Origin: Balneolaceae bacterium
GTDB lineage: Bacteria > Bacteroidota > Rhodothermia > Balneolales > Balneolaceae
Assembly (NCBI GenBank): GCA_007694095.1
Contig: RECI01000143.1
Location: 1-62,961, forward strand
Direction: 5' to 3'
DNA: 62,961 nt
Both the position numbers and the translations under genes were made by a program. Below the pieces are notes generated by a model. That model was not told where the DNA came from and ran no database searches. It saw nothing but the letters and a program-made list of their open reading frames with translations. Below, one piece after another: positions 25,202 to 35,002 of this stretch. Numbering within the stretch: position 1 is the stretch's first letter; each line of letters begins with the position of its first letter.

Positions 25202-26680
25202 TTAGAATTTGCGGTCCCAGTCACGAATCCAGCGCTCCACAATCACCTTGGTCTGCGTGTAAAACTCCACAGCATGATGCCCCTGAGCGTGCAGGTCTCC
25301 GAAAAAGCTCTCCTTCCAGCCGCTGAACGGGAAGTAGGCCATGGGTGCTGCCACCCCGATGTTAATCCCGATATTCCCGGCTTTCGCTTCGTACCGGAAC
25401 TGTCTTGCTGCAGCACCGCTGCTTGTAAAGAGACATGCCATGTTCCCGTATGTCTGGCTGTTGATCAGATCGATGGCATCATCCACCGTATCCACATGCA
25501 TCAGGCCAAACAGCGGACCAAAAATTTCGGTTTTGGCTATGGAACTACCTGGAGCAACGTCATCCATGATGGTTGGGTATGCCCAGTAACCACCCTTGTA
25601 CGATTCAACATTCTTACCGCGGCCATCAACCAGGATGCGGCCACCTTCTTTTGCCCCGGTTTCAACATATCCGTAAACGCGCTCCCTGCTTTGTGCCGAA
25701 ATAACCGGCCCCATTTCGGTATCATTATCGAGGCCATACCCTACTTTGAGGCTCGCGGCCTTCTCCGTGATGGCCTTTGTGAACGGGTCCCTGGCGCTTC
25801 CAACCGTAACGGCAAGAGAGTTCGCAAGGCAGCGCTGGCCTGCACAGCCAAATGCTGAATCACCAACGATGCGTGTGGTCATGTCCATATCGGCATCGGG
25901 CAGTACAATTACCATATTTTTTGCCCCGCCCTGTGCCTGTACACGTTTTCCGTTAGCCGATGCCGTGGTGTAAATATGTCTTGCCACCGGTGTTGAACCG
26001 ACAAAACTAACCGCTCTTATCACAGGATGTTGCAGCAAAACATCAACCGCCGTTTTATCACCGTTAACAAGCTGCACCACACCGGGCGGCAGATCCAGCT
26101 GATCGATCAGCTCGAAGATTTTAACGGCCGACATTGGCACCTTTTCACTTGGTTTCAAGATAAAACAGTTCCCTGAAGCGACTGCATATGGCAGAAACCA
26201 TAAGGGGATCATCGCCGGAAAGTTGAACGGCGTGATGGCCGTTACCACACCCAGCGGCTGGCGAATCATGTGTTCGTCGATTCCGGTAGCGATATCCTCG
26301 TTATTGGTTCCCTGCATCAGCATAGGCATGCCGCACGAATTTTCTACGTTTTCGATACCCCTGCGAATTTCACCGATGCTCTCTTTATACGTTTTTCCGC
26401 ATTCATTTGTAATGATTCTGGCCAGGTCGTCGGCGTGCTCTTCCAACAGGTTTTTAAAATGAAACATATACTGGATTCGCTTTGTTACAGGTACACGGCG
26501 CCATTCATCAAAAGCTGTTTCGGCTGCAAGAATGGCCTCTTCAACTTCCTGCTTTGAAGAGATCGGCACGTTCGCTATTGCTTGCCCGGTAGCCGGGTTT
26601 ATCACTTCCCCGGTTTGGCCTGATTCCGAGTTTCTCCACAGGCCATTAATGTAATTTTTAAGTTTATTTACTGAATTCAT
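25202..26680 (-). CDS. mmsA: Methylmalonate-semialdehyde dehydrogenase, MmsA/IolA type
   Basis: 492-residue CoA-acylating aldehyde dehydrogenase that converts malonate or methylmalonate semialdehyde to acetyl- or propionyl-CoA; the last step of myo-inositol and valine breakdown. Seen: [43 protein letters not shown], the QGGAKN in place of the usual ELGGK, and catalytic C284 in FGCAGQRC, all diagnostic for this branch. Followed closely by the glycerophosphodiesterase. Its company with phosphodiesterases is one reason to consider an inositol-phosphate substrate, though valine catabolism is an alternative. Confidence 0.92.
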   Translation of the reverse strand: MNSVNKLKNYINGLWRNSESGQTGEVINPATGQAIANVPISSKQEVEEAILAAETAFDEWRRVPVTKRIQYMFHFKNLLEEHADDLARIITNECGKTYKESIGEIRRGIENVENSCGMPMLMQGTNNEDIATGIDEHMIRQPLGVVTAITPFNFPAMIPLWFLPYAVASGNCFILKPSEKVPMSAVKIFELIDQLDLPPGVVQLVNGDKTAVDVLLQHPVIRAVSFVGSTPVARHIYTTASANGKRVQAQGGAKNMVIVLPDADMDMTTRIVGDSAFGCAGQRCLANSLAVTVGSARDPFTKAITEKAASLKVGYGLDNDTEMGPVISAQSRERVYGYVETGAKEGGRILVDGRGKNVESYKGGYWAYPTIMDDVAPGSSIAKTEIFGPLFGLMHVDTVDDAIDLINSQTYGNMACLFTSSGAAARQFRYEAKAGNIGINIGVAAPMAYFPFSGWKESFFGDLHAQGHHAVEFYTQTKVIVERWIRDWDRKF

Positions 26681-26739
26681 TCGATCTTAGGTTTAATGAT
26701 TTCTGTTGTTGATCCTTTTCTACCGTAGCTATTTTGTTT

Positions 26740-26766
26740 GGATACTGGATACTGGATGCTGGATGC
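26740..26766 (+). repeat. GGATACTGGATACTGG short-word repeat
   Basis: Two GGATACT units followed by two GGATGCT-like units in the gap between mmsA and the DUF1080 gene. The 16-base core GGATACTGGATACTGG occurs again at 40214-40229 upstream of susC. Confidence 0.55.
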
Positions 26767-26835
26767 ACGTTTTGGGATTTATCCTGATATAAATATCCAT
26801 GAAAACGATTTCATAATTGGAATATAGGCATTTAA

Positions 26836-27690
26836 TCAAAGTAATTCTTTAATCCTGATATTTTTCCAGTACACTTTTTGGCCTTTCGCCCACCATGAAA
26901 TCCCGCCATGAACCTGGAGCCCGATATGTCCCTGATCGCCTAACTGTTCATAAACCCGCTCTTTATCAAAACGCGGGTGGATATTCGCAGCTGCATCGAA
27001 TTTGCCGATCATTACACCATTAATCCATGTGGTAATAATAGGGTATTTGCCTTCGCAGCGTATGCGAAGTTCATTATATTCATTTAGTTTCCATGCAGCA
27101 CGCCACTGTTCCATGGTACAGGCATAACGGTCTGGGTTTTCATCAAGATCCGGATAGAGATCAAATGGCCTCATTTCAAGATCAACAAGGTTACCGTCAT
27201 TATCAAAAACACCAAAATGCCTGAACGGTTCGGTGCGCCAGGCTCCTGTTCCCTGCCCGTACAAAAATCCGCTAATGCCGCCATTGTTGGGTTCATCATG
27301 ATAGTCAACGTAAACCTGGTAAGAGTCGCCATTGTGTGCCGAGCGAAGAAAAACCCCTGAATCGCATCCCCATTCAGGTTTTACATCAAGTATGAGTTCG
27401 AAATCGCTGTATTTTTTGTCAGTTAGCAGCACTCCACCGTTTCCTGAACCGGGAGGATCCTGCTCGCAAACAATCGTCCCGTTTTCCACTTTCCAGCTTG
27501 CACCATTAATGTGCCATCCATCCAAATTTCTTCCATTAAAAATGGAGACGAAATCATCATCACAAGCTTCAGGCAGTTTCGCTTCATTCTTTATAGCTGA
27601 GGATAAACCGATTGCCGTGGTTGCACTAAGGCCGGCAGTAAGGACAGTGGTGGATTTAAGAAACTGGCGGCGGTTAATCTGGTTATTCAT
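26836..27690 (-). CDS. Exported DUF1080 (3-keto-disaccharide hydrolase-like) protein
   Basis: 284 residues. The N-terminus has a Tat-like signal (NRRQFLKSTTVLTAGLSA). The rest is one DUF1080 concanavalin-like domain: FNGRNLDGWHI, a GVFLRS strand and the C-terminal GHIGLQVHGG, WKNIRIKEL. DUF1080 members occur in polysaccharide loci and some cleave 3-keto-glycosides; activity here is inferred only. It stands alone between mmsA and the phosphatase-like lipoprotein, same strand. Confidence 0.85.
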   Translation of the reverse strand: MNNQINRRQFLKSTTVLTAGLSATTAIGLSSAIKNEAKLPEACDDDFVSIFNGRNLDGWHINGASWKVENGTIVCEQDPPGSGNGGVLLTDKKYSDFELILDVKPEWGCDSGVFLRSAHNGDSYQVYVDYHDEPNNGGISGFLYGQGTGAWRTEPFRHFGVFDNDGNLVDLEMRPFDLYPDLDENPDRYACTMEQWRAAWKLNEYNELRIRCEGKYPIITTWINGVMIGKFDAAANIHPRFDKERVYEQLGDQGHIGLQVHGGISWWAKGQKVYWKNIRIKELL

Positions 27691-27800
27691 AGGTTCAGGA
27701 GTTTGGTTTCTGTTTTATGGTATTTTTAATTCTAAATTGAGCAATAGTGTCCTTGATTTTTTGATTCTTACTTAAATTTTTAAAGAGCTGTCTAAGAGTA

Positions 27801-27859
27801 AATGAAAGCTGTCACCTATCAGCATTCAGCTGAAAGACGCTAGCTGATAGCTGAAAATA
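27801..27859. repeat. CTGATAGCTGAAA short-word repeat, both orientations
   Basis: Contains GAAAGCTGTCACCTATCAGC and, inverted, GCTAGCTGATAGCTGAAA. Related to the words at 20005-20026. Located just after the endonuclease/phosphatase-like gene end, possibly folding as a loose hairpin. Confidence 0.45.
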
Positions 27860-27887
27860 AGCACCTTATCTAATACATTTTCCGGGT

Positions 27888-28802
27888 TTAATGCTTGAAT
27901 TCAAGATCAGCCACAACAGGCAGATGGTCGGACGGGAAATGGCCATCGCGGATATCTGCAAGAATACCGTGCTGAATTACGGAAAAATTCGTGTCTACAA
28001 AAATATAATCGATACGCCGGTCGGGATAAATTTCCCGGAACGCGTTCCATGTTGATGTAGGCCCATGATGGCCGTAACGTGAGTGGTAAAACCCATCGAA
28101 CAATTCCACTCTTACAGGTCCGAGTTCCGGATCGGCAAGAATTTTGTATGGATCCTGGCTCTCTACAGCGTTCAGGTCGCCCATCACAATCACAGGATCG
28201 CCACCAGAAAGTTCAGAGACTTTTTGAAGGATCAGTTTAGAGCTGTTTCGGCGTGCTTCCTGGCCCCTGTGGTCGTAATGGGTGTTGAAAACTATAAATC
28301 GTCTGTCGTTTTTTTTGTCGTATAAGCGGGCCCATGTCACAATCCTTGTGATGGCAGTATCCCATCCCATACTGCCGGGCACATCCGGAGTTTCGGAAAG
28401 CCAGAAGGTGCCATCTTCAACCAGGTCGAAGCGGTCGGATTTATAGTAGATGGCACAAAACTCGCCGGCTTCACCGCCGTCATCACGGCCAATTCCAACC
28501 CAATCGAATTCCGGCAGCATTTCATCAAGATCCCTAAGCTGGTTGATAAGCCCTTCCTGAGTGCCAACGATGTCGTTTTTATGAAAACGGAACATGCTGG
28601 CAACAAAATCCTTACGATGCGGCCAGGCATCGGGCCCATCAGCCGGATTATCGAAACGGATATTGAAAGACATCACCCGCATTGGTTCATTGATTGTGGT
28701 TGATCCACCTGAAGTTCGGCCTGTCTCAGTACATGAAGTGGCTGAAATGAGAAAAAATATAAGGCTTAAAAAAATGATGATATATTGACTGTTTGAAAGC
28801 AT
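27888..28802 (-). CDS. Endonuclease/exonuclease/phosphatase-family lipoprotein
   Basis: 304 residues, lipoprotein signal with Cys24 (ISATSC). EEP-fold motifs: MSFNIRFDN, GTQEG, NTHYDHRG, VMGDLNAV, RIDYIFVD and SDHLPVVADL, giving the full metal and catalytic set (Asn, Glu, His, Asp, Asp, His). The fold covers sphingomyelinase C-like, inositol-polyphosphate phosphatase and nuclease activities. A surface lipoprotein in a SusC/D locus with several phosphodiesterases favours a phosphoester substrate rather than chromosomal DNA. Confidence 0.86.
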   Translation of the reverse strand: MLSNSQYIIIFLSLIFFLISATSCTETGRTSGGSTTINEPMRVMSFNIRFDNPADGPDAWPHRKDFVASMFRFHKNDIVGTQEGLINQLRDLDEMLPEFDWVGIGRDDGGEAGEFCAIYYKSDRFDLVEDGTFWLSETPDVPGSMGWDTAITRIVTWARLYDKKNDRRFIVFNTHYDHRGQEARRNSSKLILQKVSELSGGDPVIVMGDLNAVESQDPYKILADPELGPVRVELFDGFYHSRYGHHGPTSTWNAFREIYPDRRIDYIFVDTNFSVIQHGILADIRDGHFPSDHLPVVADLEFKH

Positions 28803-28819
28803 GGTATTTTTTGTTGTAA

Positions 28820-31800
28820 TTAAGGTGTGATTGTCCTGGTGATTCCTGCTGAATCGAAGAACGTTATTTCCCGCATCATCCCGGTCAAAAAAACCGATCT
28901 CGCAGATTGTGATAAATAACCTGATCCGCGATAAAATTCCACTTTTTCCTGACTTCCATCCTGAAAAGTAATTATTGCCGATGTTTCGGACTCTTCTGCC
29001 CTTAACTGCTTATAACCATCAGAATGTACGATTTCAAACATTTCAGCCCGGCCATCATTTCTTGCGCTCAATACCCGTTTCCCTCCGGCCAAACCGCCAA
29101 TCGTTACCAATGATTTTCCATCCTGGTCCAGAAAAAAGCCACTCTCATCATAGCCAATGGGCTCAAAATTTCCGGTGCCGTCACCCCTCAGCATCAGTCC
29201 GCTGAAGGCATTGTAACGGCCAATAAATACGTCAGTAGAAAACGAGTTTCCTGTGAGAAGAATATCCGTGTAACCATCGCCGTCAAAATCTCCCGAAATC
29301 ATCCCATAAACCGGGGCAAACTGAGCCTCAATTGGCAATGGTTTTACATCAAAATCTTTCCCCCCCCGATTTAGAATGATGCTCGACTGAAATGTGTGGA
29401 TGCTGTAACTTTGTGCCTCGTTCAATTGACGGGCAGTTAAAATATCACCCAGTGCTGCTTCGCCGTATGATGCATAGGTTGGAAACCGGCGGGCCATTTC
29501 CGGCATTTGCATCATAAAATCATCCCGCAGGTGAATCGGGTGGCGTTCACCTGCTATGATCTGGCTTATAACGGGATCCACAATACCATTGCCGTTAAAA
29601 TCATTAATATGTATTTGTACAGGGCCTTCTTCCCTGTTCCGAAGCAAGGAATTCAGGCCGAGGTTTCCGGCCACATAGTCTGTATAACCATCCTGGTTAA
29701 AATCAGCTGCTGTGATACTGTTCCACCATCCTACAGTTTCTGCCAGGCCAAGATTTTCGGTTACATTTACCAGGTGGCCACCGCGATTTTCGAAAACAGT
29801 TATTGGCATCCATTCGCCTGCCAGGATCAGATCCTGCCAGCCATTGTTGTTATAATCCGACCATATAGCCGCAGTAACCATCCCTGTATTCTTCAGCCCG
29901 GGCGCAACTGTATCCGTTACATCTACAAATTTACCGTCAGAGAACTTCAGGATTAAACTCTCCGGTTTTTGAGGGTAGTGATTTGGCACCACCCTGCCAC
30001 CGACAAAAAGTTCAAGATTGCCATCATTATCCAGATCGGCTGCAATCACAACGGAAGTGCTCGCCCTGATGTCGGGCAATGCATCGGGTGAATGCAAGAA
30101 CGTTCCGGAGCTGTCGCCAAAATAGAGACGGTCTCGGTAATACTGTGATCCAGGAGCAAATTCACTGCCGCCACTGGCTATATAGAGATCAAGATGGCCG
30201 TTCCCGTTGGCATCAAATAAGAGCGCCCCGGTATCTTTTTCATACGCAGGACCAACATCAATATCTTGACCCGTAAATGTACCATCAGCGTTCTGCAGGA
30301 AAATTTTTCCCGATTGTCCAAAAGCCCCGCCGATAAAAAAATCGTCCAACCCGTTTTTGTTGATATCACCCACGGCAATTCCCGGGCCGGTTCTTGAAAA
30401 CTTATGGGGCAAGAGCGGCTGTATGTTAAAATCAATGAAATTATCTTCCTCGTGTACAAAATCGACACGGGCAGTTTCTGTAATGTTCTTAAAAAGAGGT
30501 TTTTTGACTGCTGCAGAATTTCTGTAGTGAACCGGGAATAATGACTGCTCCCCATAAACTACATTCGTCACACTATTTACAGGCAGTGTACTCACGACCT
30601 GCTTTTGATCATCAGGCCATATCACAACCAGCGAATCGATTTCCGTTACAGATCCCAGGCCGAAATGCACGGGTGTTGCCATTGCTGAAAGATACCCACG
30701 AGATACGGAATATTGGTGATGCAGGCTCCTACCATCGAAATAAAGTGACAACTTTGCACCTATAGCCTGGCGGTTGTGCCCGGGGCCTGAGAGCTTCACC
30801 TGTAAATAATTGTTGTCGTTTTCATTGAGGTTCCTGTAAACAAACACTTCCTGGTTGATATTGTTGATGACCAGGTCAAGACGTCCGTCATTGTTCAAAT
30901 CGGCAAATGCCGCACCGGTGGAGTATGTAGGCTCCCGAAATCCCCATTCCGGGGAAACATTGCTGAACGTAAGGTCTCCGTTATTTTTGAAGAGATAGTT
31001 TCTCTCAAAAATACCCTCCAGGTTCTGTAATTCATCATAAAGCCGCTCCATCATCCGGCGGTCAAATACACCGTTTCTCAGGATGTCCATTTTAATCTTC
31101 GAGAAATCATTATCTGCCGGATTGCGCGGCAAGCCGTTAGTTATCATCAGGTCCAGCCAGCCGTCATTATCAATATCTGCGAAAAGGGCTGACCAGCTCC
31201 AATCTGTACTTTCAACTCCGGCCAACGGGGCAATATCCGTAAACACCGGGTGGCCAAGTGGGGTAAGGCCATTATTCAGTTGCAGTACGTTCCGTTTTAC
31301 CTGTGGTTCATATCCCATTATTAGCTGGGACAGATACCGTTCGTAACCGGCGGATTCATACATCTGCTTGAGCCTCCGGTTCGATTCCGGCAGCATATCT
31401 AAGGTGATGATGTCCATAAGGCCGTTGTTGTTGATGTCACCAAAATCTGTACCCATCGATGCATAGCTTTGATGGCGAAAATAATCGGCTGCCCGGTTTG
31501 TGAATGTGCCGTCGCCGTTGTTGATGTAGATGATGTCGTTCGGTAGAAAATCATTGGCCACATGAATATCCGGCCATCCGTTCCCGTTGATGTCGAACAC
31601 ATTAATACCAAGCCCGTAGCCTTCAATCAGAATTCCTGCTTCCGTTGATACGTCGGTAAAAGTTCCATCACCATTATTCCTGTACAATCTGTCGGTGTTG
31701 ATATGTTCCCCGTTAAGCAGTTTTGGTTTGATCACATTGGGAGGTACATCACCATGGCCATTGTTGAGTACATACAGGTCAAGAAACCCGTTTTTATTAT

Positions 31801-32365
31801 AATCAAAAAAAACTGCCTGAGTCGAAAATCCGGTATCAGCGATCCTGAACTCCCGTGCACTTTCGGTGAATGTTCCGTTGCCGTTATTTATGTAGAGTTC
31901 GTTTGCACGGCGGCCGGGATCAGCATACGGCCCGCCAAAGCTGATATAGATATCCAGCAAGCCGTTGTTGTTGATATCAACAAGTGTTACACCGCTTGCC
32001 CATTTCCCTTCCGTTTGGATCCCTGATTGGCCGGTAATGTCGATAAATCGAAAACCACCCTCATTTTGAAAGAGGCGGCTTTTACCCATATTCGAGGCGA
32101 GAAAAATGTCATTATATCCGTTGTTGGTAATGTCACCAATGGCCACCCCGGCACCGTTATAAAGCATTTCGAAAGTGACAATGTTCAGATCTACACTTTC
32201 ATCCACCTGGTTTACAAATAAGATTCCCGTTTCAGACGATCTCAATAGTTCGAACATTTCAGAAGGAACATCTTTACCGCTTTTACATCCCTGGCATGTA
32301 AAACAAAATATTACAACCATTGAGAGTAAAATTCGTGTTGAATACTGAGAATAAAACATAAACAT
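28820..32365 (-). CDS. Large FG-GAP/VCBS repeat protein with ASPIC/UnbV domain
   Basis: 1,181 residues from the ATG at 32365, giving a lipoprotein-like signal (LLSMVVIFCFTCQGC); the frame is open further upstream but that part translates an intergenic word repeat (IWNLEF). At least thirteen calcium-loop motifs of the form D-x-N-x-N/D-G-x-x-D are visible, for example DINNNGLLDIYI, DYNKNGFLDLYV and DFDGDGYTDILL. They form two beta-propeller halves separated by an ASPIC/UnbV domain (QAIGAKL, GSVTEIDSLVVIWPD). Such CRTAC-like proteins are surface proteins of Bacteroidota nutrient loci; the ligand is unknown. Confidence 0.88.
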   Translation of the reverse strand: MFMFYSQYSTRILLSMVVIFCFTCQGCKSGKDVPSEMFELLRSSETGILFVNQVDESVDLNIVTFEMLYNGAGVAIGDITNNGYNDIFLASNMGKSRLFQNEGGFRFIDITGQSGIQTEGKWASGVTLVDINNNGLLDIYISFGGPYADPGRRANELYINNGNGTFTESAREFRIADTGFSTQAVFFDYNKNGFLDLYVLNNGHGDVPPNVIKPKLLNGEHINTDRLYRNNGDGTFTDVSTEAGILIEGYGLGINVFDINGNGWPDIHVANDFLPNDIIYINNGDGTFTNRAADYFRHQSYASMGTDFGDINNNGLMDIITLDMLPESNRRLKQMYESAGYERYLSQLIMGYEPQVKRNVLQLNNGLTPLGHPVFTDIAPLAGVESTDWSWSALFADIDNDGWLDLMITNGLPRNPADNDFSKIKMDILRNGVFDRRMMERLYDELQNLEGIFERNYLFKNNGDLTFSNVSPEWGFREPTYSTGAAFADLNNDGRLDLVINNINQEVFVYRNLNENDNNYLQVKLSGPGHNRQAIGAKLSLYFDGRSLHHQYSVSRGYLSAMATPVHFGLGSVTEIDSLVVIWPDDQKQVVSTLPVNSVTNVVYGEQSLFPVHYRNSAAVKKPLFKNITETARVDFVHEEDNFIDFNIQPLLPHKFSRTGPGIAVGDINKNGLDDFFIGGAFGQSGKIFLQNADGTFTGQDIDVGPAYEKDTGALLFDANGNGHLDLYIASGGSEFAPGSQYYRDRLYFGDSSGTFLHSPDALPDIRASTSVVIAADLDNDGNLELFVGGRVVPNHYPQKPESLILKFSDGKFVDVTDTVAPGLKNTGMVTAAIWSDYNNNGWQDLILAGEWMPITVFENRGGHLVNVTENLGLAETVGWWNSITAADFNQDGYTDYVAGNLGLNSLLRNREEGPVQIHINDFNGNGIVDPVISQIIAGERHPIHLRDDFMMQMPEMARRFPTYASYGEAALGDILTARQLNEAQSYSIHTFQSSIILNRGGKDFDVKPLPIEAQFAPVYGMISGDFDGDGYTDILLTGNSFSTDVFIGRYNAFSGLMLRGDGTGNFEPIGYDESGFFLDQDGKSLVTIGGLAGGKRVLSARNDGRAEMFEIVHSDGYKQLRAEESETSAIITFQDGSQEKVEFYRGSGYLSQSARSVFLTGMMREITFFDSAGITRTITP

Positions 32366-32428
32366 GTGATGACATGAATGGGAGATCCATCCCTCAAACC
32401 TAACCCGGATGTACCGAAATTCCCGAAG

Positions 32429-32450
32429 CACAAATTCCAAATTCCAAATT
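32429..32450 (-). repeat. Short-word repeat, second copy of GGAATTTGGAATTTGTG
   Basis: On the minus strand this reads AATTTGGAATTTGGAATTTG then TG, matching 15414-15434. It sits in the 213-base gap between the PQQ dehydrogenase gene and the FG-GAP gene and inflates the apparent upstream reading frame of the latter. Confidence 0.55.
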
Positions 32451-32578
32451 GCTAATATCAATTTTTATCTGATTTTTCGGAACAATAAAGCCAGAATTGC
32501 TGGTAAAAAATGTTTGAAATTTGATGCCTGGATTTTGAAATTTCTTCCAATTTTGGTCAAAATATAAATTTAAAGGCA

Positions 32579-34735
32579 CTAATCGTTCGGCAGCACAAAA
32601 ACCACAAATGAATCACCTGGCTCAGTAACCAATTTACGGTGACCCTGCCCGCAATAGAGACAGTTACCACCCACACCGATCACCACGTATTGTTTGCCAT
32701 TAATTTCATAAGTGCTTGGTGTGGCAAATGCACCGGTTTCGAGTTCGGTTTCCCATAAAATTTCACCGGTATCTTTATCAAAAGCGCGGAACATTCTGTC
32801 GCGGGTGGCGGCGATAAAAATTAGTCCTCCAGCCGTAACCACCGGGCCTCCCAGGTTTTGTGTACCGGTTGGCGGTATCCCCCTTTCAGTAAGTTGTTTA
32901 TACTCGCCCAACGGAACCTGCCAAAGAATTTCACCCTGGTTGAGGTCGATCGCATTTAAGGTTCCCCAAGGCGGTTTAATGGCAGGAAAACCTTCCTCAT
33001 CACGGAACTGGTAGTAATTCCTGTGAACATACGGGGGAATATTTGACGTTTGTGCATCTACATCAGCAGTTTCTTTGGTTTCGATGTCATACAAAAATGA
33101 GATGATGGCATTCAATTCATTTTCATTGAGTGAAAGTGGCGGCATTGCTCCCCTCCCTTCCACAATTACAGAGGCAGCTTCATCGGTTGAAATATTCTCT
33201 TCTATATTGAGTAACTCGGGAAATGGCGGCACTCCTTCACGGTTAAAACCGTGGCAAACGGCACAGTGAGCTGTATAGAGCTGTTCACCAAAAGACAGCA
33301 TTCCCAGTTGAAGGGTTTCGGTTTCCACCATAGGCATTATGTATGGAATATTATTGGCATTCACATACATAATTCCGCTTGAGGGATCGTGCGCCGCGCC
33401 TCCCCACCATGCACCACCGTGCAGTCCCGGCATGATAATTGTACCCGGACTCAGGCTTGGCGGATCATAAATCCCCCTGGAACTGTATTTACGAAATTGC
33501 TCGCGTGCCCATGCATTTTTTTCGGGTGAAAGGTCTGTAAGATCATCCTCCGTTAATCCATGCATTGAGAACGGCTCCGGTTTTACGGGAAATGGCTGTG
33601 TGGGCCATGCCTGCTCTCCCAAAAGCGTGGATGGGGGTACCGGCCTGTTCTCTATCGGGAATAGTGATTCGCCTGTATCCCGGTTCAGAAGAAAAACCAT
33701 CCCGGTTTTTGTAACCTGGGCAACGGCATCAACAAATTCTCCGTCGTGGTAAACTGTCATCAAATTTGGCGGTGTTGATAGATCGTAATCCCATAAATCG
33801 TGGTGCGTTGTCTGGAAATACCAGATCAGATCACCTGTTGCTGCGTTTAACGCTATGATCGCATTTCCGAAAAGGTTTTTGCCAATACGGTCGGCACCAT
33901 AAAAATCGTAGGATGGCGATCCCAGCGGAACAAACACCATTCCCCGCTCATCATCAAGGCTCATACCTCCCCAGTTATTGGTTCCGCCTAGTATTTCCCA
34001 TGAATCTTCCGACCATGTTTCGTATCCGTACTGCCCCGGGTGGGGAATTGTGTGAAAAATCCATTCAATTTCACCGGTTCTGACGTTAAAAGCCCTGATA
34101 TGGCCTGGTGTATGCCGCTGTGGCCCCTCCGGTACCCTTCCGCCTAAAATGTATAAATCTTCATAAATAATTCCCGGAGAAGTGGGGCTGATAGAAAGCT
34201 CTTCCGCCGGTTCCCGATCGAGGCCCTGTCGGAGGTCAACCCGGCCCTCTTCTCCAAAATCCGGAAATGGCATACCGGTATTTGCATCAAGAGCATACAA
34301 ATAGAATCCACGTGTAAAGAATATTCTTTCTTCTGAACCGTCAGTCCAGTAGGTTACACCCCGGTTGGCATGACTAGGGCCGTCTGCATCAAAGCTCCAG
34401 AGTTCTTCTCCGGTTTCAGCGTTTAACGCAATAATTTTAAGGGCGGGAGAGCTGATGTACATCCTGTTCCCGATAATTACGGGATTTGCCTGAATGGTTG
34501 ACCGGTCCGTTTTATCACCGGTTCTGTAAATCCACGCTACTTCCAAATTATGAACATTGCCTTTGTTTATTTGCTGAAGCGATGAGTATTGGCTGTTTGC
34601 TTTATCACCGCCGGCTACATACCAGGTAATGTAATCATCGGGATTGTAGGGAAAGGTGATTTCTCTTTCGGTTTTACCGCAAGCTTGCAGAAAGCAGATT
34701 AATACAATTAAAAAGACACGATATTTATTATGCAT
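32579..34735 (-). CDS. PQQ-type quinoprotein dehydrogenase with inserted cytochrome c domain
   Basis: 718 residues; lipoprotein signal with Cys19 (FLQAC). Eight-blade PQQ-type beta-propeller with repeated GD/GE-LIW..tryptophan-docking motifs (ALNAATGDLIWYF, LNRDTGESLFP, DKDTGEILWE). A haem c module is inserted before the last blades: C491-A-V-C494-H495, with M531 in GAMPPL as likely axial ligand. It should oxidise an alcohol, polyol or sugar in the periplasm and pass electrons through the haem to the respiratory chain. No PQQ synthesis genes are in the window. Lies between the FG-GAP gene and susD, separated from susD by a terminator. Confidence 0.88.
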   Translation of the reverse strand: MHNKYRVFLIVLICFLQACGKTEREITFPYNPDDYITWYVAGGDKANSQYSSLQQINKGNVHNLEVAWIYRTGDKTDRSTIQANPVIIGNRMYISSPALKIIALNAETGEELWSFDADGPSHANRGVTYWTDGSEERIFFTRGFYLYALDANTGMPFPDFGEEGRVDLRQGLDREPAEELSISPTSPGIIYEDLYILGGRVPEGPQRHTPGHIRAFNVRTGEIEWIFHTIPHPGQYGYETWSEDSWEILGGTNNWGGMSLDDERGMVFVPLGSPSYDFYGADRIGKNLFGNAIIALNAATGDLIWYFQTTHHDLWDYDLSTPPNLMTVYHDGEFVDAVAQVTKTGMVFLLNRDTGESLFPIENRPVPPSTLLGEQAWPTQPFPVKPEPFSMHGLTEDDLTDLSPEKNAWAREQFRKYSSRGIYDPPSLSPGTIIMPGLHGGAWWGGAAHDPSSGIMYVNANNIPYIMPMVETETLQLGMLSFGEQLYTAHCAVCHGFNREGVPPFPELLNIEENISTDEAASVIVEGRGAMPPLSLNENELNAIISFLYDIETKETADVDAQTSNIPPYVHRNYYQFRDEEGFPAIKPPWGTLNAIDLNQGEILWQVPLGEYKQLTERGIPPTGTQNLGGPVVTAGGLIFIAATRDRMFRAFDKDTGEILWETELETGAFATPSTYEINGKQYVVIGVGGNCLYCGQGHRKLVTEPGDSFVVFVLPND

Positions 34736-34933
34736 TAAAAAAACAGGTTATGAAAGTTTCTATCGAATGATGCTACAATTCTAAAATTTTTCAGTAAAAC
34801 TTAATGGAACTCCAGGGCTAATCACGTCGAACAATTGTATGACAAGCAGATTACTGTTCACCCTTACCTGATTCCGGATCAATGTGCTAATTTACAGTTC
34901 CCAGAATACTGCAAAAACTCAACTAAATAAAAA

Positions 34934-34976
34934 GGAAGGTTTTTGATCGCCATCAGACCGATATCAAAAACCTTCC
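34934..34976 (-). terminator. Intrinsic terminator after susD
   Basis: Perfect 14-pair stem GGAAGGTTTTTGAT (34934-34947) / ATCAAAAACCTTCC (34963-34976). On the minus strand it is followed by TTTTTATTT. It ends the susC-susD transcript 26 bases after the susD stop, so the PQQ dehydrogenase gene must have its own promoter. Confidence 0.85.
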
Positions 34977-35002
34977 CATGGTAAACAAGTCAAAAAATCA
35001 GA

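Noticed and set aside
27888-28802. Reading the EEP-family lipoprotein as a DNA repair exonuclease III
   Set aside because: Lipoprotein signal and locus context argue for an extracytoplasmic phosphoesterase.
32366-32461. Upstream extension of the FG-GAP gene
   Set aside because: The extra 32 residues come from an intergenic word repeat and precede the signal peptide.
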